DNA of 64,000 bases from Stenopsyche tienmushanensis. Taxonomy: Eukaryota > Arthropoda > Insecta > Trichoptera > Stenopsychidae. Shown one piece after another: positions 44,825-56,595 of this stretch. The DNA is taken from the NCBI GenBank assembly GCA_008973525.1, contig WACJ01000385.1, positions 1 through 64,000 on the forward strand, read 5' to 3'. Both the position numbers and the translations under genes were made by a program. Within the stretch, counting starts at the first letter, position 1, and each line of letters begins with the position of its first letter. The notes under the pieces were generated by a model. It was not told the origin of the DNA and did not search any database. It saw nothing but the letters and a program-made list of their open reading frames with translations.

Positions 44825-45832
44825 GTAATTCCACATAAAGATTGGGAATTACGATTATTTATTTAAATTAATCAATAAATTCATTAAAAAATGGCATTTC
44901 TCTTGTAAAGCATCTCGCAAGGAATAAATTGTTTGGGTCTTTAATGCTAAATTTATTAACAGCAAAAATCCTTTATTGTTCCAAGAAACAGTTATAATCA
45001 CGAAACATTTTGAATAATTTCTTCTTTTGGACTATTTCTCGGTGGTACTTTAGCCGAACCTCGTTTTGAAAAGATATCAACGTCGTTGGGATCCATTTTG
45101 CATTTATCCTTTGTAATGTTTAATACCAAAAATAAAATATTTATTAATTCAGTATTTTTTTCCGATCAAGTCATTCATAAAACAACCCCTCGCAGACTAA
45201 GAGGCGAGATACAAAAATATATATCCAAATCCAATACAATAAATAGCAATGAAGTTCCAAAAGAGGCGTGGTGGACACCGAAACATTCCCATTAAGGTGA
45301 AATGCTTCCCGGATGCCGGGTGTTAATTAATCACCCCATCCCTGGCAAGCGGAATATGAAGACTTTCTCCTTGACGCATTTGTCACGAATTGTTTCGGGG
45401 AACGAATCCCGAATAGTCCCGTCATCTGCAGAGCCTCTCCCCCAAGACTTATCGATCTTCCAGCCACGTGTTCAGCGCAGAAACTCCCCAAAGAGATAGT
45501 TTCTCGAATATATTCAAATTTCGCCCATATTCCAATTTCTGATCCGTGTCCTTTTTTGGCACTGTATACTTTTTCCCGGTCAAAATTTGCATAAAAAGGA
45601 CAAAGGCGAACCGGAGGTGTCGTTATACTCTCCCAAGAAAGCCCTACTCTGCAGGATTAAGATTACCGGGAGATTTTCATACCTATTGGAACATATTTTT
45701 TTTATTAATCCCGGAAAACGTGATCAAAAATAACAAAGAGCTTCCTTCGGAGTTTATATATAGGGCATTTAACACAACAGTATATATGTATGAATGCTTA
45801 TTGAATTTGTTTAATAATTGCTTTGGTGTTTG
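44825..45832. other. Intergenic DNA
   Basis: No recognised content. Frames at 45086-45295, 45302-45499 and 45546-45848 have no motif. Confidence 0.4.
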
Positions 45833-46560
45833 CATAAAAATAAGTTAGTTTCTTCTCTTCGATATTTCGGACATGTTGATCTGCCCATGTTCACGAATAT
45901 GTTGAATATTAGATTTAATATATGTTTTTAATGATCACCGAGCCATTTTTTTTTGTTAGAATAAAATAATCCGAGAGGGCTAAATCTGGAATTAAATATT
46001 TTTGTCTCAGATGTGAAGTGATGGACCCATGTTTCATCCATGGTTGTGAATCGACGACAAAAAATTGGTTTTATTGCTGTGAAACGAAACCAAACACTCG
46101 ATTGAAACGTTCTCACAATACTGTTTTTGTTCAATTGTGAGCAAACGCGGTACATCTTGCGCACAGCTTTCTCATGTTCAAATTTTCAATTAATATGCGA
46201 TGTACAGCACTTTTTGAAATGATAATCACGTCTGCTAGCTTACATACTTTCAGTCGACTTTTCTTCACCATTACTGTCGTGGTCGCCTCATTTGGTCAAC
46301 CATTGTGATGTTCTTCTTGACAGCTCGTACGGCCACGTTTAAACTCTGCTATCAAATATTTTACTGTTGTAAACGAAAGAGCACACTCACTTAGAGTAGA
46401 ACCTAATTCGGTTTTGATATTGATTGGACTGGGTTCTTTCAAATAAAAGTATTGTATCACACAACACTTGTTTCCAAATTCACTATTAATGGCTGCTGAA
46501 CAAATACTAAACAACGTAGCGTCTTCAAACTTCAAACTTTAACTTTATATATCTGTACAT
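45833..46560 (-). mobile_element. mariner family E, copy 1
   Basis: The minus strand encodes, in order, VIQYFYLKEPSPINIKTELG (first helix-turn-helix), a linker AEFKRGRTSCQEEHHNG, then a degraded second helix-turn-helix (46300-46190), ENLNMRK, and FCRRFTTMDETWVHHFTSET with the first catalytic Asp. An internal deletion follows, joining directly to PDLALSDYFILTKKNG, which holds the third Asp. Asp 2 is missing. At its left edge is the 60-bp repeat shared with 7480-7541. Confidence 0.75.
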
Positions 46561-46959
46561 CGGGTATATCTAGGACTACCCTCTTATCGTCATTTATTTT
46601 ACTTCGTCTATGAGCTACTAAATTTATAAATAATTTATCTTCTCAGACATCTTATCGACACAGATTTAACCTGATGGAGCTGAAAAGTACTGAGACGATT
46701 AATTAAGTTGGGCAGGGCAGCTTATGCGTGATTGATTTGCAGCAATCATTTGTAAATAATGATAATTTTGCAATCGCTCACAAATCTTACCCTACTTAAA
46801 GACTACCATTTGAATAACAAGAAAATTAAAATAAAACGTTTTCTATCAGTATTTTGTTGAACCAAAAATGTACGCAATATACATAAGACACGCGTTAGTA
46901 CTTTAGAAAAAATACAGTCGTAAAAACTTTAAAAAAATCGTCTTTCAAAAGTTTTAATC
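46561..46959. other. Intergenic DNA
   Basis: The gggcagggcagcttatgcg motif at 46710 resembles 13564-13600. Otherwise nothing. Confidence 0.35.
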
Positions 46960-47270
46960 TATGTACACAAGATTTTTTTTGTGCGGTAGATGTTTCTATG
47001 AAAAATCGCACAAAAAACGATGCGTTTCATGGAGTTTAAAAACCGCATAACTTTGAAACAGCTATATAAAGAATATCCATAATCGCATAAAAAAAGTTAA
47101 TTCAAAAATAACATTTTTGGTAAAATTTTAAGGATGTCTGACATCTGGTATCTCAAATGCCAAACATCCAATAGAAAAATACTAATTATTTTAATTACAA
47201 ACTATCATCGCTGTGTGATAATTTTCGTTGTGATTTTCGATATGACTTAAAATCGCTTTCTTCATCGGAA
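46960..47270 (-). mobile_element. CACTT-family MITE, half copy
   Basis: In reverse it matches 26640-26920: tatatagctgtttcaaagtt, atgcggtttttaaactccat, and attttcgttgtgattttcga against attttcgttgcgattttcga. The outer terminal repeat is degraded (acaagattttttttgtgcgg). Confidence 0.6.
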
Positions 47271-47776
47271 GAAATAGTATACCTAGTGTCAATGTCATTC
47301 ATTGTTCTTTGTATATTTTCTCTTTCCAAAAATATAATTCATAATTAGAAAAGATGTCACTAAATGGTGAAATGTTGACAGTTTAAAAGTTTTAGTTTAA
47401 GTTGGGTCAGTCACCCAATTTTTTGACCTTATTTTGTATCCTGGACCAGTTGACTTAGAGTATCCTAAGGAAGTTGAAGAACAGATTTTCAATTCTATAT
47501 AAGGTTAGAAAACCGCCCTTTTAGACTATTTTCAGTAAAAACCCATTGGATTTTATGAGACTAAAAAAATTGGTAACACAGAAAATTATTTTATGTCAGA
47601 AAAATTCAATACAGATTAATGATTAATACAAAATGATTTTGAATTGCATTGATAAAAACGACATTACTTATGAGCACCCCTAATATCACTCGCAAATGCT
47701 TAAAAAAACAATTTTGACAAGCCTGTACATGAATTTATCATTAATGGTGCATACTTAATTATCACACAGCAGACAC
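47271..47776. other. Intergenic DNA
   Basis: Nothing recognised. Confidence 0.4.
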
Positions 47777-47778
47777 GC

Positions 47779-48004
47779 GATAATCCGACAAACGTTTTGC
47801 AAGGCAGCGTCGGATTGTCCAATTTGTCGGACTATAGAATGGCTGCTGGTTCTTTTATATGTCATAAATCTTGGATCGCTGTACTCACTTACACCAAAAG
47901 ATTCATTACGATTTAAGCGGTCCAGAATCACATTTTTGCATGTTTTACATTGACAAAGCTTTACCGTACATATGTACTATTTTGTATTGGGATGTCGGAT
48001 TACA
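47779..48004. mobile_element. Possible pogo/Tigger-like MITE
   Basis: TAATCCGACA at 47781-47790 is mirrored by TGTCGGATTA at 47993-48002, and further gtcggattg / tgtcggacta copies lie next to the left end. (T)AATCCGACA-type ends are seen in pogo-group elements. The terminal repeat is short, so this is tentative. Confidence 0.25.
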
Positions 48005-48019
48005 GGGGGCGCCGGATTA

Positions 48020-48699
48020 GACCGGGACCGAAATATTTGTTTACAGATTATTTCATTCTATGCGCGTTTCTACAGCTACACAATGATTTATGCAATACTC
48101 TTTGGACTATGGATATTTTAAAATATCTATCGAATCACCATATTATTTCGGAATAACCGCATCGAATTTTAGCAGGGGTTTGTTAATTCGCGCTCTCGTC
48201 AGGTATGACTTCATACTATATTGATTATTAGTTTATCGTATGCTTTAAAACCGATTAAGTGATTATCGGACGTCGTGCGCCAATTAACGGAACACCGCAC
48301 AATTAGCGGACGGCATTGTGTTTTTTGCAAGAGCACAAATTTAATATTGCCAATTAAATACGGGGATTGTGTTTTTTGATGAATCATTTCGCAAGGCTCG
48401 TATTTTGGCGATGTTAAAATGTACGTAGTGTTTGACTGTGAATGGTAATTAGCATCCATTTGTCGACTTGTTATTGCTGGGCCACTAATTCGTCCAACTC
48501 GTTTGTTATCAATATCGGGTCAAATGTTTGTCGACCTTCGCAGAATAGGAAGTTATCGGTTGACTTCCACGTTTAAAAAATATAGATAAATGTTACAAGT
48601 GGCTGGAAAGCATAAGGCTGAATAAAGAATCGTATTTAAATGTATTATAAAATATATTTCCTAAAATGTTTGTATAAACTATAATTCTGCACTTATGCT
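48020..48699. other. Intergenic, single-copy-looking DNA
   Basis: 48180-48500 has moderate GC with caattaacgg and caattagcgg motifs, and no match in the window. A conserved non-coding element is possible but untested. Confidence 0.3.
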
Positions 48700-48912
48700 C
48701 AGCTTTCGGACCGTTATGTGGTCGGACGGATGGGATGGATGAGGACCGAGATCGAACAGAAGGACTCTCGTGTTAGATAATCTCTTTATTAAATACGAGC
48801 GAGGGACCTGGCTGCGGGAAGGACGTCTTCCCACAGCAAAGGCTATCCGACAACTTCTCACGACTCCTACCTCCCACGTGTCACCACCCAATAACGGTGT
48901 AACGGTGTCGGA
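48700..48912 (-). repeat. LTR fragment, diverged subfamily
   Basis: gctttcggaccgttatgtgg, ggctgcgggaaggacgtctt and aaggctatccgacaacttct follow the LTR order in reverse. It is closest to 11865-12118. Confidence 0.6.
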
Positions 48913-49822
48913 CTTCAGTGATAATGAAAGCCTATTTTAGAGGTTCACGTTCGATTGCGTGCGGTACGTTCATCATCAAACTCAACGCGTTCACACGGGC
49001 TAAGGGTGGCTTTATCGAGCAATAAGATACACAAATATCTTCTACAATGTCGAATAAATACAAGATTTTATTTACTGTTAACTGAAAATAATCAGGCATT
49101 TGTATCTTAAAATTAACACGCAATGGCGCGAATATCGAACATTCATATGATGCGATGAGTTCATCTTTTCAGCATTTTTCCGCGCGAAAATCGGACGCTG
49201 CGTGCTATTTTACGCGTATGTATTATTTTAGGCCATCTTTCATTCATTGACATGTTTGGAACGGATTTCTAAAAATAATAAACGCCGCTCGTTTTATGTG
49301 TATATCGTGTGTAAATTCTCGAAATACGTGTGTCTGAAGATGCTGGGCGCGATGGTCCATGAGGAGAATCTTCTCGTGGAAGATTTCGATATTATTCATT
49401 TATTTACGTTCGGTCTGCGAGTTTTAATTATTTAGTCTGGGTTTATTATGTGAAATGTGAAAGTTCACATATTTTTTTACCTTCTGCCAAATTTGGATTC
49501 TTTATATCCATGCTCAATTTGATTTGGGGATGAGCTCATTTAAATAATATTAATATGATACGGTACAAATCCACAGCATCCTCTGACCGTAAACTATTGC
49601 TCCTGAGATATTTGAAATGCCTCTCTAACGTCTCAACATCATTTCTCAAGAAGCAATCAGGAATATCATTGTCATTGTTATTATGCGTCGACTTGCTAAA
49701 GTTTTTTTTGGGTTCAATTAGGTCCTATGCGTGATAACTGAAACCAGCATGATCTACAAATCTTTGTGGATAGCGCAGTATTGTAGCGTGGGCGAAAAGT
49801 TACATCCCACTTCTGACACCAA
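48913..49822. other. Intergenic DNA; right end holds retroelement leader
   Basis: Up to 49700 nothing is recognised. At 49804-49821 the complement of TGGTGTCAGAAGTGGGA is a primer binding site next to the LTR end at 49823. So about 49700-49821 is the internal leader of the retroelement in reverse. No gag follows. Confidence 0.4.
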
Positions 49823-50915
49823 TGTTGCGTGGTGGAACGGGGACGCTCTCGGACAGAGTCTCGAGCCGTGCCTCGCTCTGACGTTCTCATCAAGATGGCC
49901 GCTGCTTTCTAGCAGTTATTAGGGTGTCTCATAAGTTTCTTTCGCAAATGAACACATATCTAATCATAGCCATGGTTGAAGAAAACCCACGATATACTGT
50001 TCGCGAAATAACTAAAAAGTTAGAAATTCCACGAGCATCCGTCCATAATCATCTGATAAAATTGGACTACATCAATCGTTCAGATGTGTGGCTTTCTCAT
50101 GAACTGACTGACTCAAATAAACTTCAACGTTTTTCAACATGCGATCTTCTTCTCCAATGACATAATAGCCAACATATTTTGAAGAGACTTATCACTGGAG
50201 ATGAAAGTTGGATACTCTATGAGAATATCCAACGTAAACGGTCTTGGATCAAGGGTACAGAAGCTTTAACTGTAGCCAAACCTGGCCTACATCCAAAACA
50301 AAAGTTTTGCTATGCATTTTGTGAGACTGGAAGGCGGTAGCTTATTATGAGCTACTTCAGCAAGGTGAAACGATCAATTCAACGAAATATTGTTTCCAAA
50401 TAGACAATCTAAAGGATGCAATTGCCAGAAAGCGGCCAGAATTAGCGAACAGACGAGGCATTCAAAAAATGATGATGATTTTGATGATGAATGATTTTGC
50501 CAACAAACCTGGGATATTTTAGCAAAAAGGCATTATGAAGCTTCCGGAGTGATGAAGAAAGGTAATAGAACTGAATGGATCATATATTATTCAATAAATT
50601 TTGATGTAATACAAATTGTTTATTTTTTTCTTAATATGAAAACGAAAGAAACTTATGGGACACCCTAATATATAGCCAAGCGGTGGGATAGAGGTGAACG
50701 GATGCCGAATAGAAAAACTCTCGTCTTAATTCTTTATTTATGACGAGAGAGAGAGATCTGGCCGCAAGAAGAACGTCTTCCCACAGTCAAGGCTATTCGA
50801 CGACTTATACGACTCTGCCTCCTGCACGTCACCACCAAACTGACAACGTTGCAAGAAAGTTGTCGCTGTTAATCTGGCGAATTAAATCTGCACAGGTTAA
50901 CAGCGTGGTATCATC
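49823..50915 (-). repeat. LTR split by a mariner (49823-49918 and 50671-50915)
   Basis: The right terminus of the LTR (TGTTGCGTGGTGGAACGGGG in reverse reading) begins at 49823 next to the primer site. The LTR is interrupted at 49918 by mariner A copy 3. It resumes at 50671 with the aataaa side, gagatctggccgcaagaaga and caaggctattcgacgactta. The LTR start at the far right is degraded into ttgtcgctgttaatctggcg. Confidence 0.65.
49917..50670 (+). mobile_element. mariner family A, copy 3 (750 bp, element 49919-50668)
   Basis: Terminal repeats ttagggtgtctcataagttt and its complement ending at 50668, with TA at 49917-49918 and 50669-50670. It holds the most complete second helix-turn-helix of the family: VEENPRYTVREITKKLEIPR, then ASVHNHLIKLDYINRSDVW. 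The first Asp lies in TGDESWILYEN (in a shifted frame; a stop follows CDLLLQ). Then come DAIARKRPELANRRG and a deletion of the Asp 2-Asp 3 region. As in all family A copies, the first helix-turn-helix is missing. Confidence 0.8.
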
Positions 50916-50931
50916 CGAATACCTATTTTTA

Positions 50932-51244
50932 TTAACCCTTTGAGCAGTAAGTTAATTTTAAAACGACTTTAACGCAGATGCTATATTTGTGTGTCCGCCA
51001 CTTATCGTTCGTATAAATCCACTTATCTTTTAAGACCGCGCAGCGTGTATAAAACTTGTATATAAATAAGTAATCACTGTTGATAAGCATACAATATTCA
51101 TTTATTTCTTCACGTAAACATAAACAATACGCTCAAATTCATTTCATTTGGGTTGTAATTATTAGTCGATAGTACGATGTACGCAAACTCACATCACTGG
51201 ATTTCGATCGCAAATACGCGACTGTACACCTCAAAAGGTATTAA
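50932..51244 (-). mobile_element. TTAA MITE, short subgroup, both ends
   Basis: TTAA at 50932-50935 and 51241-51244. The left end is CCCTTTGAGCAGTAAG and the right end the complement of ATACCTTTTGAGGTGT. 313 bp. It lacks the gaga-rich and ggccctgggatagtactcc part of the long subgroup. It sits right beside the split LTR. Confidence 0.7.
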
Positions 51245-52349
51245 TGGTTACTCCATTGACTACAATTCCAGGACTAATTTTTCTATTTAGAATTACAATA
51301 AAATTAAATGATTTAATAGAGAAGATGATATACACAAGGAGCTAAATCAAGCCATTGGCTTGAAAGCTGAAATAAATTTACCGATGACCCAATACTAAGC
51401 CATTTATCTAAAGCAAACACTCAATTTCGACAGTCAATTTTTATAAGATGAATTTTTTTTATTGTCGATATGGCTTTTAAAAAAATCGAAGCAGTAAAAA
51501 CTCAGACCGCAGCATCGAAGCGTAAGGGAGAGCAACGATCAAATTTCCATTAGCGAGAGAGGATTGAAACGGAGACCATATACGAGAATGTGAAGGGCGA
51601 AGAAATCGTCTACTCACCATATATGGACCTCTGCAACAGCACGGATAAAAGCGAGGAAATAGCTGCGAAAAACCCGAAAGGGATGTGAGACAGAGCTCCC
51701 TATGGATGCGAGGGAGAATGGCGATCGATTTTCGCAGGACGTGGGCCGTAACCGCGAACCGGTCTCCATATAGGTATTCGGAATGAGATAAATGTCAGTG
51801 TTTATGGAGTACTTGGCAGAACGGCTCTTCTTCTTTCTTGTTTTGTGACATTATCGTGTGGAGCTTCCCCCGAGTTTCCAGCGCTTCTGCTTCTTGCGTA
51901 TTTTTATTTCAACTTCTCTTCTCCATGCGGAGATAAATACACATTATACAAAACATTGATTTCACTACACAATGGAATATTATTGCAAGGAAATTCCAGC
52001 TTTGAATCCAAACTAGTCAACGCTGTTACGTGACCAGACTATACGAAATAGGCGACACAGGAATAGACAGAAAAAATATTTTTCTGCATGACATCCTTCA
52101 AAAAGCGATATTCACAATTTGACAAATTTGGTTGTTCGAATGCTATCAAATACAGTTTTGTCTGCATTGTCATGAACATATCGTGGGTTAAATATTTTTG
52201 AGGGGTAGTATTTGGGGTTTACAAATAAAATAAAAAAATTAGTACACGATATTCTTCTTGCATTCCAAAATAAATTTATTGCGTACTTAGCCAGATGACA
52301 TCAGCTTTATTTCAATAGTATGCAACAACTCTACTAATATATTGGATGT
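51245..52349. other. Intergenic DNA
   Basis: 51480-51780 is less AT-rich and single-copy-looking. No protein or repeat recognised. Confidence 0.4.
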
Positions 52350-52984
52350 AGGGCGGGACGTATAAATACGTCCAACGTTAACTGCATCGAAATTGGTTAG
52401 GACGTATATATACGTCATCGAAATATATGTTGAGTTCTAAAGCACGTGGGACTTTTTTTGTTTTTTAACGAATGTGTGAGTTGTCAATACATGTTTTGAC
52501 GTGAATTTAAGATAGGTAGCAAATTGGTTGCACTTCGCTATTGTGTTGGAGTAGACGTGTATTTAGTAAAAGGTGACTAGTAGCATAAAGTAAGATACAA
52601 AGGCAAATTTATAGTTTTAAAATGGAAGGACAAAACAGACGTATTGATGCTCAGTTCAGACAACATATGCCATTAAAAAATAACATTGCACCTAAACTCT
52701 CACGCTTAGTTAAAATGCATTTTCAAAGAACAAATGAAAGGGAACTAAAGCCAGGAAATTTATGTTTTATATATATTTTATTTTTTTAAAATATACGTTT
52801 TCATTTTCTTAATGTGCTTTTGTTTATTGTTTTGGATTTTTTATAAATTTTAAGCATCGTACAAAAAATTTATAACATGAACTCTCGCCAAGTCGACGGG
52901 ACGTATATATACGTCATAACGAAAATGTGGGCGTCCACTGTATGTTGCGTTATTGAAAAGGAAATTCCCCGCTTAACAGGTTAA
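52350..52984. other. Unclassified segment with three GACGTAT/ATACGTC palindromes
   Basis: The palindromes lie at 52356-52373 (GGACGTAT, AA, ATACGTCC), 52401-52416 and 52900-52915 (both a perfect GACGTATATATACGTC). The right edge reads ccccgcttaacaggttaa, ending in TTAA at 52981-52984, and a TTAA also lies at 52378-52381. Palindromes near both ends with TTAA borders suggest a piggyBac-type non-autonomous element, but its terminal repeats do not match well. Encloses a 55-codon ORF. Confidence 0.4.
52622..52789 (+). CDS. Unidentified 55-codon ORF inside the palindrome-bounded segment
   Basis: It begins MEGQNRRIDAQFRQHMPL, is rich in basic residues (KLSRLVKMHFQRTNERELK), and ends in a hydrophobic stretch and TAA. 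The context aaaATGG is good for translation. I do not recognise a family. It could be the start of a degraded transposase or a chance frame. Amino-acid composition is less AT-driven than the surroundings up to residue 46, after which it becomes poly-F/I noise. Confidence 0.25.
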   Translation: MEGQNRRIDAQFRQHMPLKNNIAPKLSRLVKMHFQRTNERELKPGNLCFIYILFF

Positions 52985-53150
52985 TATGCGATGTACAACA
53001 CTTTTTATCATTTTATGTATATTCTTTACCATTTCTGGCGTGATCACTTCATTTGATCGATAATTGCGATTTTCGTCTTGTCAGCTCGTACGGCTTCGTT
53101 TAAATTCTGCCACCCAATATTTTACCATTATACTTTACAATAATTTGGTG
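52985..53150 (-). mobile_element. mariner family E, copy 3 (scrap)
   Basis: Parallel to 46196-46390: atgcgatgtacaacactttt, ttcttgtc-like cttgtcagctcgtacggctt, and ccaatattttaccat. Covers part of the two helix-turn-helix region only. Confidence 0.6.
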
Positions 53151-53624
53151 TGTATATATAATGGATGTGTATAATGTAAATAAACTAGAAATTCGAGAAA
53201 GTTTATGTAAATGTAAAAGATAATATGGTGACTAAATATGTTTTTTTAAAACATAAGCTTGTTTTTAGTTTGAGAATTAAAATTGATAATGAGTGGCTGC
53301 CCTAAAAAATCGCGTTGCGTCTTGATGCACGGCCGAGCCAGGCTAGCCCCGCATATAAAGTGTTATCCATCATGGAATCAAACCTTTATGTGTGTATAGC
53401 AAATACATACTTAAAATTCAAATATACTATGAAAAACATATCAAAGTGTTCAATAGTAGTCATGGAAGTTACTTCAAAAAGCCAATTATTTCATTAAATT
53501 ATAAATAGAATCGAACTTATATCAATGTTATATAATTAATTAAGAAGACTTATTAAACACAATATGCAAAATAGTAATCAGTTCTTCATTATTTGGCTCT
53601 GAAACAAAAAGCTAGTGAGAGTTT
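53151..53624. other. Intergenic DNA
   Basis: AT-rich, nothing recognised. Confidence 0.4.
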
Positions 53625-53720
53625 TGAATGAGTCCGACGGGTCGAACTTCTGCGTGCTCGTCCGCCACTGCGTCTATTTTGATCCGTGAAACTGCACTCC
53701 GCCACATATTGAGCTTTGTA
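53625..53720 (+). repeat. Interspersed repeat R6, copy 1
   Basis: gggtcgaacttctgcgtgct, cgtccgccactgcgtctatt and tgatccgtgaaactgcactc match the complement of 63235-63325. The opposite strand reads KIDAVADEHAEVRP here and KIDAAADEPAEVRP at 63280. The shared frame suggests a fragment of an unidentified mobile-element protein. Confidence 0.45.
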
Positions 53721-54053
53721 TCTCCTTATTGTCGCCTATTATCGCTAAATATGTTAATATATAAATTTAATATTTTAATAGTCTCTCTTGGTATCGAATC
53801 TCTCCATTTGACGCGCATCGCGCATCTTTCCGGCGGACTGACTACCGTCGTAAGTCGGAGCAATGTGGAAGAGCGGAGCCTTACGCTACTGAGGGGTGGG
53901 CGCCCCAAACTCCTCCTCAAAGACTCATTTGCCGTGTTCATCCATTCACGATGGTACTATTTTTAGATAACACGTGACGAAGAACGTGTACGCCATCGAA
54001 TCAGCTGGAGGTCCACGCTTCATTGGAACCATTTTTTACCATTTCCCATTACT
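53721..54053. other. Intergenic DNA
   Basis: An open frame continues to 53966 without motif. Confidence 0.35.
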
Positions 54054-54100
54054 TTCCACATATGCTTGAGTTTGGATGCAGTTATTTGAATAAGTTAGTA
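54054..54100 (+). repeat. Short interspersed repeat, pair of 13842-13885
   Basis: ttccacatatgcttgagttt and ggatgcagttatttga, matching the complement of 13842-13885. Confidence 0.45.
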
Positions 54101-54316
54101 AAATAATATATCCAGTATTTAGATCGATCGGTAGTATTAACACTACGATCTCTCAAATTTTAATGGTGTATTTTTTTAGGGGTCTCCATAATTAATGTCG
54201 TTTTTTCCCCAATACAATTCAAAATATGTATGAAGCGCCCGTGGCAAGTATTTAACTTTAATTGAACTAATACTATTCTAAATGCAATATATTAAATACT
54301 ATATAGAATAGAATGT

Positions 54317-54537
54317 TTCTAAACCAGCGGTTCCTAAAATTGTCCGTCTGTTAACCTCTATGGTCTATCAGGGAAACTGATTTTATCCCTCTTTATAATT
54401 TTTGCCAAACTACGTGACGCTGATCAGTCATTCTATTATCTACATATCAGAAATTACCAGCATGATTAACCCCGCAGAATAGCTGTTTTACCACTGCAGG
54501 AGTAAATACCCTCAAGTTAGAAACCACTGGTCTAGAC
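54317..54537. mobile_element. 205-bp hAT MITE (element 54325-54529)
   Basis: Ends CAGCGGTTCCTAAA and the complement of CAGTGGTTTCTAA are a hAT-type terminal repeat. They are flanked by TTCTAAAC (54317-54324) and GTCTAGAC (54530-54537), an 8-bp duplication with six of eight matching and the hAT-preferred CTAGA-like core. No coding sequence. Confidence 0.55.
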
Positions 54538-54554
54538 GCTACGTCACTTCCGTG

Positions 54555-54700
54555 ATCGTACAGATCATAGAAAATGCCGCAAAAGGCTTTAAGAAAGGAC
54601 GGAGTGGCCATAAGATTTGTATGCTCAATCGGTCCGCTTTTCGGACCACTGAATAAGCGGCTTAGCGTACGCAACTTAGCGTTTTGCGCCCCAAGTCCAG
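54555..54700 (-). repeat. Interspersed repeat R5, copy 2
   Basis: The complement of the block at 34725-34840 (rc: ccgaaaagcggaccgattga, atggccactccgtccttt, tctatgatctgtacgatcac). Confidence 0.4.
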
Positions 54701-55324
54701 TTGCGCCCGTGGCGACCGCCTGCTTTGTTACCCTCTTGTTACGACCCTGAATTTAGGCTCCAACTCACTATATCACAACGAAAATAATCGCCCCATCATT
54801 TCCATCCATGATTTATATGCATCTATTAACAAATTATAAATAGGCTATTGAATTATATTTTTAATGTCATACTGTCAAAGTTTAAATGCATATAGTGGTT
54901 TTGGCATTCATAATTGGCGATAATAAGCAGCCAAATGTAGATATTATTTGCGTTCTAAGAACATAGTATTTGATTATGCTACGCTGAAATAATATATGTG
55001 AATCGTTTCGAATGTTCACACTTATTTAATTTAACTTAATGTGTAATTTATATCAATGGGACACGTCCGTGCTCTTTGAAAAATAACGAATTGCTCCTTT
55101 GGGTGTGCTCTCGAATTAAGAAACACTACTACGGTGTTTATTTCAAGCATTGTGCTATTTTATTTAGCACGATTCGGTGCCACTTTTGGCTCTTTTGTAT
55201 TCATTAAATTTTCGCAAAAAGCCTAATTTATTACTTCAGAATCACAATATCTAATTGTACTTATACTGATTGTCTGTTTGTTAATCCTTTGCGGGACAAG
55301 CAGAAAGAAAGCCACGCCTTGGTG
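54701..55324. other. Intergenic DNA
   Basis: Nothing recognised. Confidence 0.4.
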
Positions 55325-55690
55325 TAAAAGAGATATCCTAACGATCAGTTTGTTTGGTCGCACATGTTTGTCAGCCATTTTGTTCAGTCACGGTAAATTC
55401 TTCCGATGAAGAGGTCGTCGCGCGCTCATCTACGCGTACATCCATTTTTAGACTTTGCAGAACAATATTGTCGTGAATATTCATTGGAAGATTGATTTCT
55501 GACGAATTTTTACCAAAAATTATAGAAAAAGTGCAAAATGACCACCTTATGATGCTTAACGACCTTGACGAATAATTTCCTGACATTTCTCCAAGTCTCC
55601 TTGGTAATATTGTGTTGGAAAATTTTGATTATAAGAAGTTCTGTGTGAGATAGCTACCCAGAACACTTTTCACAAAATCAACCTTTCCTA
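55325..55690 (+). mobile_element. mariner family C, copy 5
   Basis: The leader cgatcagtttgtttggtcgc and ttcttccgatgaagaggtcg is followed by broken plus-strand frames. These read the ending of the first helix-turn-helix region, then a section paralleling 18600-18760 (cgacgaataatttcctgaca; tggtaatattgtgttgg). No catalytic domain. Confidence 0.6.
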
Positions 55691-56595
55691 GAAGCTAAGA
55701 ATGATTGTTATTAGAAAAATTCTTATAACTTTATCGTGCCTTTAGAACCACAGACTAGATAATTATAATCGGTCAATTAAACATGATTCATTATTTAACT
55801 TCAGATTTTCTTATAGGGTTAATATCATAAATACTAAATTGCGTGATAGAAAAACACCATCATCATCTACCAAAAACTATGGTTTCTGAACGCGTATATA
55901 CTCAAGCTATGACGTCAAAGAGTTTTTTTTGTTGATGTTTTGATTTTTAAAACCACTGGGGCTAATTTAACCCCATATTGCTCGATGAAGTTAAAGAATA
56001 ATTTTCAAATATATCGTACGACATTAGTAAAATTTACTACCTATATTTTGATAATGTCATAAAAGATTTTGAATAAAATACTATTATATAGAAAATGAGT
56101 AAGGGGGTGGGGGTGTTTGTGTTTTTCGCAAATGCTTATGCTTGCAAATTGAAAAATTAGCGTATGAATATAAATTTTTCGCATTTGCATGCATATCGTT
56201 AGGGCCTAATTTATGTTTAAGGTTCTGATTTAAAAATGAAATACGACTGCAATCAAGACGGCAATTATTAAACAAATCTCGTAAAATGGCCGCGCATTTT
56301 ATTCGGCTGGCAACATTAAAATTTGACTTGTAAATGAAGACGGATGAAATATGGTCGAGAGTGAGATGGAAGCTGGCTGGGCTCTGAGAGAGTGAGTGAG
56401 ACAGAAGGCGGAATATAAAGCGGAAACGGTTCCGTGTCCAATACAGGATATGTTAGGGAAAAGGCGATTCTGAACGTATCTAAATTTCCGGCCGGGAGAA
56501 AAATATAGCTCATTTATTAGTACAAAAATATTTATTTCCTAGTGGCAATTGTGAAAATATTCCTTTTGCGGTCGATTAACCCTTAGAATGCTTAG
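55691..56595. other. Intergenic DNA
   Basis: AT-rich, nothing recognised. Confidence 0.4.
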
